This document shows, piece after piece, positions 1 through 11,500 of a stretch of 64,000 nt of DNA. Each line of letters starts with the position of its first letter. The first letter of the stretch is position 1. The notes below the pieces were generated by a model, which searched no databases, was not told where the DNA came from, and saw only the letters and a list, made by a program, of their open reading frames with translations. The translations under genes and the position numbers were made by a program. Source of the DNA: Casuarina equisetifolia (Eukaryota > Streptophyta > Magnoliopsida > Fagales > Casuarinaceae); NCBI GenBank assembly GCA_028551475.1, contig CM052355.1:23153580-23217579 (forward strand), in the 5' to 3' direction.

Positions 1-26
1 CACTTGCATTTAAATTTCACTGAACA
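1..26 (+). repeat. 3' tip of an Athila-like LTR (family F), cut by the window edge
   Basis: The first 26 bases match the end of the family-F LTRs at 41276-41301 and 46092-46117 with few differences, ending in the same CACTGAACA/CACCGAACA type of terminus. The rest of this LTR lies outside the window, so it is not known whether it is a solo LTR or part of an element. Confidence 0.6.
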
Positions 27-509
27 ATGTCTAAGAGAAAACTACATCCCTTTTTCTTTTTTGTAACTCTTACTTTCAAGTCTTTCTCTTGATGAACATT
101 ACCATTCACTATTTTTCAGACCTTATATTTTGTAGAACTTAAATATCTCTCTCTTTGATATGTTCCTTGGTTAATGAATGGATTATGGGGCTGTGAAGTG
201 AGGGAAGAAGTTTTTGCAGTTGAGAAATACAATGAGAAATGGAGTTGGTGAGAGGCTAATCCTCCTCAACAGAGGATCTAATCTCTTTATTTTACATATA
301 CTTGCCGAAACCGAAACAAAAGAGTAGATAACTTGGTCGTTTCATTCAATATTGAAGCAAAACAGATCCAGTTACCATTAGAAACGGTTACTACATACAT
401 GGACGACAATGATAATAAATTGCTAGTAGAATTTTGTAGACAAAGATACATACAACATAAATTCCAATCATAGATACAAACAATAAAAATGGCAATAATT
501 GCTAGGTTG
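27..509. other. No gene seen
   Basis: AT-rich sequence without a convincing reading frame, RNA gene or repeat structure. It separates the LTR tip at the window edge from the Copia-type LTR that starts at 510. Confidence 0.5.
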
Positions 510-998
510 TGTTAGGATTGGTGGAACAATTAAGTTAAAAGGTATGGTTGTCATTACAATAAGGGGTCTCTATGTAATTTGTAGAACTAGGAAATATCTT
601 CTAGATGTAGTGGGTTTTCCTAGTAGTATTGAGTTAGGATTCTTATCCTTATGTGGAAGTAGGTTTTTCTAGTAGTATTTGACTAGGATTCCTTTAGGGT
701 TTCTCTATAAATAGGGGAAGTATAGAAAAACCTAATGGGTGAGTTGAGAGAGTCCCAATGGGGGGCTAATTGTTGAAAAGGGCCCCTCTCATGGATTCTA
801 GTTCATAAGAGAATCTATGAGATACCTATTTGAAGAGAGGGAATGTATGAGAAAATATAATGAGAAAAGACTACAGGGGACGTAGGACATTATGATGTTC
901 TGAACCTCTTAAATCTATTGTGTTTGGGTGTGTGCATTCTTATATTTGTATATTCGATCTCTTTGTGGTTGATGCGACTTAGTTGAATTCTCCCAACA
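510..998 (+). mobile_element. Copia-type LTR (489 bp) with its own TATA box
   Basis: The segment begins TGTTAGG and ends CCCAACA, the usual TG...CA form of an LTR. A TATA box (CTATAAATAGG, near 701-713) sits inside it, as expected for a U3/R boundary. A degenerate initiator-Met tRNA primer-binding site follows directly at 1001. No second LTR of this family and no matching internal coding region were found, so this is a 5' LTR plus leader whose element was truncated. The 5-bp flanks cannot be compared because the downstream side is internal sequence. Confidence 0.6.
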
Positions 999-1130
999 AG
1001 TGGTACCGAAACTAGGTTTAGATCCCAACAAGTGGTATGGGAGATAAGCTTGGTTCTTAACAAGTTGAAACAACGCAACTTCTCCCTTCTCGATGCTCTA
1101 CTTGATGTGTGAAATTACATGTTGTCACCT
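999..1130 (+). mobile_element. Primer-binding site and leader remnant with a 32-bp duplication
   Basis: The LTR end is followed by AG and TGGTACC..., a decayed primer-binding site. About 32 bp later the arrangement recurs (CCCAACA at 1024-1030, then AGTGGTATGGGAG), so the junction between LTR end and primer-binding site is duplicated. Leader-like sequence continues to about 1080. From about 1130 the DNA belongs to a chromovirus on the other strand. Confidence 0.45.
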
Positions 1131-3400
1131 GCATGTAACATTCCTCCTCGGTTGGCATCATTCTTTTCCTCAAGGTGTTTTTTAGTTTGGAGAGGCTTTT
1201 AGTATCTATTCCTTACCTTCCCAGGTTGAATTGACAAGGGACATATCTTGCCAGTGAATAAGTAATTCTTGGCATCTTCCCTTGCTTTGTTGATCAAGGA
1301 TGGCTTGAGGTATTGGGAAGATTTTCTAATCATCATTTTCATGAGGAGGTCAAGAAGGTTATATCAAAACAGAAGATCCAAAATCTCTTTAAATTTTAGA
1401 CATGAAAAATTGGATGCAACTTGGTTCCACATTTCCTTTGGCTACTTCCCATATGTGTTGCTTAACTTGATACGGTCCAAAGAACCAAAAGGCTAGTTTG
1501 AGTGATCTTCGGACAGCGATGGAAGATTTGTTGATAGGGATGCAATTTTAAGCCTAGTCACCTATATTGAAGTAAAGCTCCATTCTCTTTAGATCGTACA
1601 ATTATTTCAATTGGGTTTGGGCTTTTTGTATCTGAAAAATGTAAACACGCAAGTATTTGGTTTCCATCTTTTAATGCCTAGTTGGCAGCCTTAACTCTAG
1701 AGGTTCCAAAAATATATGGGAAAAAGTGGGTGGAGGTTGACCAAAAGCCACTTTGTAAGTAGTTCTATTTGTTGTTGTGTGCTTAATTATATTCTAGCAA
1801 TGTTCTATCCAAGATAGCCATTGGACCCAATGTCATGATTCTTCCCTAGAATTGTAAATGCATTTCCAAAATTTTGTAAACACTATTTATGGGTGGTAAG
1901 TAAAGAGATCATGCTGATGCCTCCCAGTTTTTAAATTTCCTTTTAAAATTGACCAGTAAAGATGGGTTTTTATCACAAATGAAAATTTCAAAATATTATC
2001 AAAGAAAGCTTAGATAACCATTGTTTTTATATAAGGGTGGGTCGATGGTATAAAGAGGTTGAAATTGGAAAAACAGTTAACTACCATGAGGATAGATGTT
2101 TTATCTTTTGGAAAAGGCCATCTATAAAATCATCTTCTTATATTTCTTTTGGTATTGGTAAAGGCTATAATAGACCTATTGGGACAAGGTGTTCACACTT
2201 TCACCTTTGACAAGTGTCAAAATGTTGAATTATCTCCAATAGATCTTTCTTCATACCCTTCCTATAAAACATAGACCGAGCTCTTTGAATTGATCTACAA
2301 AATCCTTCACGGTAGTGTTATGAATTTTAGTCAATCTAGTGGGAATCACAGGGGAATGTTTAGCCAAAAAAAATTTATGCTTGTAGTAACTTATTCCTTC
2401 TTTCCATTCCCATGGGCCGATGGCATCCTCTTTTGTAATTCGGTCAATGATGGCTTGTAGGAATTGGTCAGACTTATGAAATCTAATTGGTTCCAACAAA
2501 GTGGGATTAGCAACAAGGTTTCTAAACTTTCCCCTTCTTCATCATTTCTATTCTATTTTGCTATTTCCTCTTTAAGTTCTCTGCTTCCCATCTTTTGTAT
2601 TAGGCTTTTCTGCTATCCTTTCTTGTCGGTCCCCTCTTTCGGGCTCTTGGTTATCTTTTGGTTAAGGTTTCTTCACTTTCGGGCCCTGGTTATCTTCTCC
2701 TTCGACACTTTCATCGTTTGAAATTCGTTCTAGTTTCATTGTTCCTTTTCGGGATAAAGCATCCACAATTTTGTTTGCTCTTTTAAGAGTATATTCAATT
2801 GTGAAATTATATCCAACCAACTTTGATAACCACCTTTGTTGTGCTGGTGTTGAAATTTGTTGATTCTATAAGAACCATATGTCCTTTTGATTTGTCAGCA
2901 CGATGAAGTGTCTTCCAAGAAGATACTGTCTCCATTTTTGGATGGAGATTAGTAAGGCCATGAATTCCTTTTGATAGGCAAATAGTCATAGGTTAAGGCT
3001 TATGGAGGGCTTTTTGCCAAGGCTATTATATTGCATTGAGGCTTCACATTGGATGGTAAATGTTTTTGATGAAGTTGGGTAGAACTAAGACTAGGACTAG
3101 GGCTTGACTCATTACTACCTTGAGTTGATCAAACACCGCTTCGCATTTTTCATCCCATGTGAATCCGTCCTTTTAAGCATAATGGCTAGAGGACTTGCTA
3201 GCTTCCCGAACCCTTGAATGAATCATCGATAGAACCCTATTACTCCTAGGAAACACTGTAATTCTTTCATTGTGTATGGCTATTCTCAACTCAAGATAGC
3301 TTTGAACTTATCTTCATCTATAACTACTCCTTGCCCAATGATGAGATGGCCTAGAAACTTCACTTCTATTTTGTCCAAATCATGGATAGAATGGTTGATG
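1131..3400 (-). pseudogene. Chromovirus (Ty3/Gypsy) pol remnant: RT end, RNase H, integrase, chromodomain
   Basis: Read on the minus strand, broken frames follow the usual order of a chromovirus. RT thumb-type sequence lies near 3270-3400. RNase H follows near 2750-3060, with the text around LGRHFIVLTNQK. The integrase zinc region and core lie near 1850-2490, with AKHSP, then a VKDFVDQFKELG-like stretch. The GPYQV-type region at 1440-1500 is typical of the integrase C-terminus, and an NSTWE-like chromodomain end lies near 1200-1260. There are many stops and frameshifts. Gag, protease, the RT palm and both LTRs are missing here, so this is an old 3'-pol fragment that cannot be expressed. Confidence 0.7.
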
Positions 3401-3800
3401 GATTGTAAAATGGATGGATTTCATGGATCTTATTTCTACCATCCAACTATCATAAATACTAAAATATTTGTATAGAATAGTCTATAAGTAGGAGAGCAAG
3501 ATAGCAATTGCTACATGTCTAACTACTCCTTTAAAAATGTTGTAGAGATGTAACAAGGTGTTTAAGCCCTGCAACAATGGCTTCTAATTATTTTTTATCT
3601 TATTGTCTTTCTTTATATATATTTATGTTGGAGTAATTTTTATTATTATTTCTCTCATTTTCTTATTTATGTTTAAACCACTTCTCATGATATTTTCTAG
3701 TTGTTGCTCTACCATTATCTCCCATATTCATTATAGACTTGTTATTCTTTGGTTCAACTTGTTCATCGAACCAAAGTATCAAAGGTTGCAAACTTTGAGT
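3401..3800. other. No gene seen
   Basis: AT-rich sequence between two reverse-strand retroelement fragments. Short open frames exist but have no recognisable domain and a composition like their surroundings. Confidence 0.4.
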
Positions 3801-4760
3801 TTCTTCTATTTCATCCAACAGCCTTTTTCCTAGGTCCATGATACTGGCACTATCTCTTCAATGGGAGTAGGAGTCAAAGGCATACCACCAACATTGGCCT
3901 CTTCCATTTCAGTCTCAAGCACCCTAATCTCCAAATGATCTTCCTCTTGCTCTGGCTCCTCCTTTTCTAAGTGAATAAGGCAGCAAAGGAATTGGTCATT
4001 GCCATACCATGATCAACTTCGGGAAGTACCTCAATCCGGAACCCCCCATGTTGGGTAATTGCGGAGCGCTCATGCTCTGTTTTAGAAGCATCCACAGGAA
4101 CTATAGTAACTTCCCCAGGTTCCTGCACTGAAGGAAGGCCATTAGTGGACGAAAGCACCTTAGTTCTCTTATCCTCATCATTAGTCCTCTGGGGAAAATT
4201 TGGTAGCCTATCATCAGCATCTCCCCTATTGTTATTGCCTCCCACTATCTCGAGACCCAGGAGATGCAGAATTGCTAGTCCCGGCATTCAAACTCAATAT
4301 GTCCAACACACCGACATCAAGAGAATAGTACCAAATTTTTACCCAAAGCAACTGTTAATCTCCACGCCCCCTTTTCTTCAACTGCAACCCACATATATTG
4401 CTGAACAGTTCTATTAACATCCATGCCACACAAATCTTGGCCATTACCGAACATTTTAGTGTGGTTCTCATAGCATTAACAGTCAACTAATCTCCTAAGT
4501 TGTTGCCAGTAGACCTAAATAACACTGGACTATGAATTCCAGGAGGCAAACCATGGACCTTAATCCGGACAGTTAGTTGTAGGGTTTATTATCAACATCA
4601 AAAGTAGGAGACCAACGAAATAAAAGAAATCAACTTGGTCCGAAAGCTAGGGTTTCTTGCGACCAAGAGATGACAAAAGCCTCCTCTGAATAAAGTCAAA
4701 GGAGTACATGGCCCCATTTAATTTTATTTTTTTTCCCTACCAACCATGCCCCATTAAATT
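3801..4760 (-). pseudogene. LINE ORF1-like remnant (DUF4283 and zinc-knuckle type)
   Basis: Minus-strand frames contain, in order, a DUF4283-like stretch (about 4540-4640, reading near NKPYNQLS...VHGLPPGIHSP) and a zinc-knuckle remnant near 4285-4330 with the pattern C-x4-H-x4-C, in which the first Cys of the usual C-x2-C pair is lost. An acidic, low-complexity tail follows (3967-4287). This order is typical of ORF1 proteins of plant L1-type LINEs. Several stops and shifts break it, and no endonuclease or RT is nearby. A domesticated zinc-knuckle gene is possible but less likely. Confidence 0.45.
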
Positions 4761-4989
4761 CCCGGTCTGCCGTTCTGTTGCAGTTTCGCTAGGTTAATGT
4801 AAAATCGCCTACCAAAATATTCAAGAAAAGTGTATAGGCAGCAGCAAGGTCGAGCCAATAAGCCCAGGGAAGTTTGTAATTGCTTGAGCAAGCATCCATC
4901 ATGATCTAGAAACTACTTTTAGATAGAATGACGCATGCTGTAAAGGGTCCATACCTACTTTCAACTTCCACATCGGAAAGAGCAAAATG

Positions 4990-5040
4990 GATAGCTCTAT
5001 ATCCTCCTATCCCGTTCGCTTAAATAGAAGAAGATACGAT
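4990..5040 (+). promoter_or_regulatory. Candidate core promoter of the small LEA-like gene
   Basis: TATA-like stretches (CTATAT near 4997 and TTAAATAGAAG near 5020) lie 40-90 bp upstream of the proposed start codon at 5082. A GA-rich 5' leader (5064-5081) follows. Placement is inferred from spacing only. Confidence 0.35.
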
Positions 5041-5081
5041 GCAATTATCAATCCACATTTTTGGGAGAGGGAGAGAGAGAG

Positions 5082-5536
5082 ATGTTAGGGCCGTTCGTAA
5101 GAGGAACACAGACCATGAACTCCATGGTTTTCAAGTAAGGACTTTTCGTTTTCCTTTTTCAACCCAAATTATTGAAATTCTTCCATCATTTTCGTTGCAC
5201 CAGTTTATTGGTAGTACTAACTTTCAATCCATATGTTGCTGTTAACAAAACCTGACCACTCTTCACTCTGGCTAACAAATGCGTTTCCCTATAAACAGGC
5301 CAATGTTGCGAAAAACGTTCCATAAGAAAAGCTCTTCTCCAGATATGATACGTGACACCGTGAAATTAGAAACCCAGGAAGTGAAGAACAAGAGCCACAT
5401 GGGAGATAGTGATCGTGATTATGCGTGGGTTCCCCACGAGAGAACAGGAATTTATTGCCCCAAAGGCCAAGAGAAAGTAATGGAAGATGTTCCGCCGCTG
5501 GCCATAAAGGACTCCGAGGTGAATTGGTTTTCATAA
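5082..5536 (+). CDS. Small LEA-like protein, two exons (96 aa)
   Basis: Exon 1 (5082-5134) and exon 2 (5299-5536) join in frame across a 164-bp T-rich intron with a GTAAGG donor and an AAACAG acceptor. The product has a basic N-terminal half with many Lys, Arg and Ser. Its C-terminal half carries W-V-P-H-E-R-T-G-I-Y followed by PKGQEKVMEDVP and ends NWFS. The W-x-P-x(3)-T-G-x-Y motif resembles that of small plant LEA_3-type proteins, which are stress or seed-maturation proteins, often organelle-targeted. I infer that similarity from the motif, not from a search. A second in-frame ATG at 5115 would give 85 residues. The gene has a TATA-like box upstream and AATAAA signals downstream, and it looks intact, unlike the surrounding DNA. 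It could still be a recent pseudocopy, and the function is not proven. Confidence 0.5.
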
Positions 5537-5700
5537 TGGGAGGATATGTAGTTGGGGGCTGCTGTAAATTCTTCTCCCCAGTTGGAATAACATGGTAGGC
5601 GAGAGGCCAACAACTTTATATCATTGTTTATCTAATACAGGGAAATAAAAAAAATAAAAGGGGTTGAAATTGAAGAACTTTGACTGTTGAAGAAAAAGGT
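5537..5700 (+). promoter_or_regulatory. 3' UTR with candidate poly(A) signals
   Basis: Two AATAAA-type hexamers occur close together near 5643-5660, 110-125 bp after the stop codon of the small LEA-like gene. That is a normal distance for a plant 3' end. Confidence 0.35.
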
Positions 5701-6854
5701 CGCGCATAACTTGCTCCTTTAGCTTCCTTCTAGCTGGGAAATCACATTTGATTTTCCATCCTTCGGCTAGGAGTATTTTTTATAGATAACGCCGGGGTTC
5801 TGCTCTCCATCCCGTCTGCGATAGTGGCAATACCAAAATTACAGAACAAAACCCCTACTTTTGTTCATGAACAACTCGTGCGTGGTGAGATCGCAAAAGC
5901 AAACCGTAATGAGGATTGGTGACAAAGTTTAGGCTTTGTTGGCTTCCCAATAACTACTCCGCGATATAATGTCGCCCGCAAACTGGTTGATCTAGGGATG
6001 GGCCTTCGAGGTTAGATAGAATTGATCTAAATTAATCCAAAAGTTGAATCTTTAGACTTTCCGATGGTGGGAGACTTACATATGCAAAAGGAAAGTTTTC
6101 AATATTTTAAGAAAAAGGGAATACCTTTAAATGGAAATACCTTTAAAGGAGAACACCTTAGAGGGATAGAATGCCATTTAGATAGAATGTATGAAAAAAT
6201 CCGGTCCCAAATAAGGGCAAAACACCTAGAGTTCGCTTGTTCATTGTAAAACACAAAAATTTCTTTGAGGGAAGTAAAACATACCTGATTTTTATCTCCA
6301 TGAAACTTCAAATATGGCCTTTACTATCCTTATTTTCTCATTAGCACAAGCATGATGAGGCAACTCTAAAACTACAACAGAATCAAGTTAGTGTGTGTGT
6401 GTGTGTTCAGGTATGCTGTTTGGATATGTTCTACAATACCCAAAAAGGATTTTGTTTTCGAAGAGAGGACAAGTGGTGGATGTCGGTCGGTCCACATGTT
6501 GTCATAGGTCAGCACACCAAAAGGCCTGCAAAACCAAAATTATGATTTTACCCTTATGGCCCAATAAGCTTATTTCAAGCCCAAATCTTTATGGCCTATA
6601 ACTTGATTCTCATTTACTTTAATATTGTTTACATGTGTATAAATGAAAGTTAGAAAGGGTCTTAGTAATACGACTTATGCATTATACTATGTCTAGCTCA
6701 TCATAATCCTATTAGGCAAATATTAGCCCACACTAATACCTCCATACTTAAGATATAATGAGAACACATATGTCACTTAATTTAAACCAACTAACAATTA
6801 TATCAATATATTCCAATAGGAGAACTTCTTGATGTCTATTGATATAAACCCACA
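5701..6854. other. Intergenic DNA with a short (GT)8 microsatellite
   Basis: No gene is supported here. A (GT)8 tract lies at about 6391-6406. Small open frames such as 6064-6249 have no recognisable features. The sequence is moderately AT-rich and shows no LTR termini until 6855. Confidence 0.5.
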
Positions 6855-7919
6855 TGTTAGATCCTATAGCAATCTAAGAGGGGGGTGGATTAGGTTTCTC
6901 AAAAACAAAAAATTGTCTTTTTCATTTTATCTATGCAAATCAATTTTATGGCAGGAGATTAATAACTCACATAGAACACAATCTGATGCATTTCGTGATG
7001 GATAATGGAGTGGGCTATGGATTATAAAGAGACTGGAATAGGATAACAATTGGAATTTTGGAAATCTAAAGTGTTGGAAATGTAAAAATTAGAAGATAAA
7101 CTATTGAAATGTAAAAACAATAATTTAAGTATAGAAATAAAATGATTGGAATGTAAAAGGCTGAAAGGTAAGAGTATGAAATTTAAAAGGCAAAGTTGGA
7201 TAGAATAAAATTCCTTCTGATCTCAAGAGGTTCTCAAAAGATTTTGCCTACAATTGAAATAACACTCACTATAAATAGACAACTAAACCTAATCTTAAAA
7301 GGATAGGTAAATCAAGATCCTTAAAATCAAGGAAAATAAAATTCAAACAAATCAAGATCCCAACAAATTAGGAATAAGATCCCAGCAAATTAGGAATAGG
7401 ATCCTTACAAATCAACGATCTTAACAAACAAGGAAATCCTAGATAATTAAGAATCTTGACAATTTAAGAACCCTAAAACAATATATAAGGAGTCTTAAAC
7501 ATATCAAAATTTCTAAAGAATCTCTGGGATGTTATTTAAGTTTGGGTGTCTTGGACCCATTGGATCACATTGTGGCCGAAACATATTCTTGCTAATATAC
7601 TTAACATATAGGTTGGGCTGTTAGCTGGGGCTAGCATAGTTGCTCCCACATCACAATCACACAAAGACAAATATTTTTGGAAGGTGATTTGGCCTAAGCC
7701 ACCTCGGAACCTACTTCAACCTACTATGGCAACAACTTACTAGAGTCACTCATCAATCAATTAACCAATTGATTATAAAAGATATCCAATCCCTTACAAG
7801 GGAAAAGCAATTCTTTAAGTATGATTACAAGGGAGAACCATTCCCTCAATCTCAATTACAAATTCTCTTCCCAATAATTCAAATAATAAGTAATTGTTAA
7901 GTACAAATTTTAAACTTAG
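6855..7919 (-). mobile_element. Copia-type LTR (family P), reverse strand, truncated and split by a solo LTR
   Basis: The low end (TGTTAGATCCTATAGCAA...) is the reverse complement of the end of the P-family LTR at 26030-26051, including its GGGGGGTG...TTAGGTTTCTC stretch. It is interrupted by solo LTR M1 (6984-7653) and resumes at 7654. The far end runs into purine-rich family-F sequence near 7920 without a matching TG terminus, so the LTR is truncated there. Confidence 0.55.
6984..7653 (-). mobile_element. Solo LTR M1 (670 bp) with perfect TSD CAATC
   Basis: The unit begins TGATGCA and ends CACATCA. It is flanked on both sides by CAATC (6979-6983 and 7654-7658), a clean 5-bp target-site duplication. 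It matches M2 (26103-26767) in the opposite orientation and M3 (34810-35283). No internal region is present, so this is the product of LTR-LTR recombination. Confidence 0.8.
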
Positions 7920-8433
7920 CTTCTACAAGATATGCAAGACATGCAATTTAAAGAAAAGAAAGAAACATGAAGAAATAAAACAAGGCAATGTGCATAATAG
8001 AAGAAAAAGACAAAAAAGACAAAAAAGGAAAAAATGTAAAAGTAGAGCAAAAAGTGAATCATGAAGTGTGCAAGGAGGGCACGCTGCCCAAATGGAGATA
8101 CAAAAAGGTGAAAAAGTGAATTATGTGAAGGAGAGGCACCCCATAAGAGAAAAGAAAGAAAGGAGAAGAGAGAGAAAAGAAAGAGAAAAGGAGGTGCCCT
8201 TGGAACCAAGACCAAAAAGGGATAAAAAAAGAAAAGAAAAAGAAAGAAAGAAGAGGTGTGACAACTTACCTTTACTTTCTACAATTCCTGAATTTAGTTT
8301 GATTGTAGGATTTTTGCAAAGAATTCTTAAAGAGAAGACAATGTAGTGACAACTTTCTTATTTTTTTATTTAAGATGTTTTACTTAATTTTTACTACTAT
8401 TTTTTGTTTATATATTTCATTATGTTCTAAACT
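7920..8433 (+). repeat. Purine-rich fragment of an Athila-like LTR (family F)
   Basis: About 340 bp of almost pure purine on the plus strand (7930-8270) is followed by text matching the family-F LTR at 15960-16110, including the GAATTCTTAAAGAGAAGACA stretch. Neither LTR end is present, so this is an internal LTR fragment. The apparent reading frames on both strands here come from the low-complexity composition. Confidence 0.5.
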
Positions 8434-8552
8434 AATGGGGTTAAATGCTAAGTCTATGAATATTTCCTATAGTGGTCTTAAAGCACATGAGTTTAACAAA
8501 GTGTCCTCTTGCCTCACCGGTAAAGAGATTTGGGATAAGTTAGAGGTCATGC
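8434..8552 (+). pseudogene. Fragment of Copia gag, duplicated from another element
   Basis: About 118 bp match the Copia gag at 13611-13728 at roughly 90 per cent, from GGGGTTAAATGCTAAG through ...TTAGAGGTCAT. The fragment is joined to family-F LTR sequence on the left and to Gypsy protease sequence on the right, with no LTR terminus at either junction. Confidence 0.6.
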
Positions 8553-11500
8553 AAGGTTCTTTTAACCTAAGTACCATGGAGCTAGGTTGGATGAAAGCCA
8601 AGTGGAAGAATGTGCATGTGCTTATAGACATGGGTTGTTCACACAATTTTCTGAATGAGTAGTTAGGAAGGAAACTAAGAATGCAACCAAATCTTAAAAA
8701 GGAACTAAAGGTAATGATTGCATATAGGAATCGAGTTCTTAGCAATGGACAATGTATCAACATCAAGCTAGAAATACATGGTAACTATATTGTTTTGGAT
8801 TTATATATCGTACCATTTCAAGGAACATATATAGTCTTAGGCATTTTATGGTCAATGACCCTTAATCTTATATTTTGAGACTTTGCTTGGCTTACAATGA
8901 AGTTTAAAGTGCAAGGATCGACCATTATTTTACAAGGTAAGGTGGTAGACTCCAAAATGGATTAATGAGAATCAAGTATGCAAGGAAAATAAGGTGCTAC
9001 TAAAGATAATGACATTTACCACCAAAGAAAAGTTAAAAAGGGGACAAAGAGAAGCGAATATGCCACCAAAAACTATTAGCATACACAAGTTGTTGCAAAA
9101 ATTTCAAGATTTATTTCAAAGCCGAATGGACTACCTCTTGATAGAAGTTGCAATCATTGAATACCTAGAAACCTATAGCCATCCAACCTTACTAATACCC
9201 ATATTATCATAAGGATAAGCCAAAAGAAAAATGGTGGAAGAATTATTGCAAACTAGTGTGATATAGCCTAATACCAGTTCATTCTCTTCTCCAATTTTAT
9301 TGGTGAAGAAAAAAGATGAATCTTGGCATTTATGTGTTAACTACCGTGCTTTAAATAGCCAAGCCATCAAGGACTATTTCCTAATGCCAACAAGTGATAA
9401 GCTTTTAGATAAGCTTCATAGAGCACATATTTTCTCAAAACTGGCATTTCAATCTAGCTCCTATTTGGTCAAAATGCATCTTGAAGACATTCACAAAATA
9501 TCCTTCTAGACTCACTAAGGGCACTATGTGTTCCTTGTGATGCCTTTTGGCTTACAAATGCACCATTAACCTTCTAAGCTCTAATGAATTTAGGATTTCA
9601 ATCCATTCTTTATAAACCTAGATAATCATCTAGAGCATCTTAGAGTTATGTTTGAGATCCTATATTCTCATCAGTTGGTGTTGAAGGAATCAAAGTGTGA
9701 GTTTGCCAAAGCCAAAATGAAATTCATAGGGTTTACAAGAGACAAAGTGGGAGTGGACAAAGAAAAAATAATGGTCTTCCTTCAATGGCCAAAATTAAAA
9801 ACCATTAAGTAGCTTAGAGGGATTCTTGGATTAATAGGTTATTACCATAAGCTCTTCATCAACTTTGGGAAGGTTGTCATCCCATTTATATACATGCTTA
9901 AAAAGGATAACTTTCATTGGATCGAATAGGGAGAATTGGCCTTATCTAAGCTTAAGGAAAGGATGACTAAGCCTCTTATTCTTGCATTTCCCAATTTTCT
10001 TTACCATTTGTTGTGCAATGTGAGGTAGGCATCATGCTCACTCAAAATAGAAAACCAATGGCTTTCATGAGCCAAAAATTACATGGACAATACTTGTAAC
10101 TTTTGGCTTACGAAAAAGAATTATTGGCTTTAGTGTTAGATATGGAAAAAAGGAAGCATTACCTCTTAAGAAGACATTTCATTGTACAAATTGATTGGTA
10201 AAGTCTTCAATTTCTTTAGGGGTTGCAAATTTCAGCACTAGCTTAGCAAAGGTGTCTTCAAAGTTAGTTAAATACAACTTTGAAATACAATATCTCCCAT
10301 GGAAAAGTAACAACATGGTTGATGTATTGTCTTGCACCAACTACGAAAAAAAATCATATAACAATGAAAGGGACAACATGTCAATCCACAATGAGAAAGA
10401 GGCACATGTAGAAAGTGAACTTGATAGCATGACCAAACCATAAAGGAATCATCTTTATAAGGTGACACAAAAGCTCTCCACATGTAAAAAAAGGGAAGGC
10501 ATTTGGCAAAAAAGGACAATGCGCATGGCTATTTTAGGACCCATACCAAAATGGCTACAATTAATTCATGAATAGAACTAACAAGACATCTATCTCATTG
10601 CCATTACAAACAAAGTACGAAGAAAGGAAGCCATGGGTTTATGGGAATGTAGATATGGAATAATTTTCTTCAAAGGACAAATTTATCTTCCAAAGCACTC
10701 ACCACTGGTCAACACTATACTTGAAGAAATTCATAGTTTAGTCCATGAAGGCTTTCACAAGTCAATTCAGAAGGCTCAAGCAATTTTCCATTGGGAAGGA
10801 ATGACAAGCGGGATTTTAAAGGTCATTCAACTGTGGGATTTGCCATAGAAACAAAACTGAGAATGTGGCCCTATCAAGATTACTTTAGCATTATCCATTC
10901 CTAAGAATATTTTAAAGGATCTTTCAATGGACTTTGTTGATGACCTTCCTCCTTCCAAAGGTAAAACATCCATATTAGTTGTGGTGGACTACTTGTCAAA
11001 ATTTAATTATTTCATTGCCCTTAGCTATCCTTATTCCATAACTACAATTGCTCAATTCTTTTTTTTTTTTTACCACATCTTGAAAACATATGGAATGCCA
11101 TAAACCATAACATGTGATAAAGACCCTATTTTCATCAGCACATTTTGGAAGGAACTATTTTGGATACAAGGAACCAACATCTTCATCCTATCACCTTAAA
11201 CTAGTGGTCAAACAAAGGTGGTGAATTGCACCCTTAAAATGTATCTTCAATGTTTTATAGGTGAATATCTAAAGAATTGGGTTAATGGGCTTTTGTGGGC
11301 ATAATATTGCCACAATACTAGTCTTCATTTAACAATCAACAAAATTCCTTACAAAATGGTATTTAACTAGCCTCCACCAACATTACTCTCCTACATACTT
11401 GGCATGACCCAAGTGGAATCTATAGATAAAGCCCTAAAGGATCACAACAAGGTGCTTAGGGAATTAAAGAAGCATAAACATAGGGCTTAAGAAAAATAAA

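Noticed and set aside
7916..8346. Open frames on both strands of about 95 codons
   Set aside because: They arise from a purine/pyrimidine tract (Lys/Arg/Glu on one strand, Phe/Leu/Ser on the other) that matches family-F LTR sequence.
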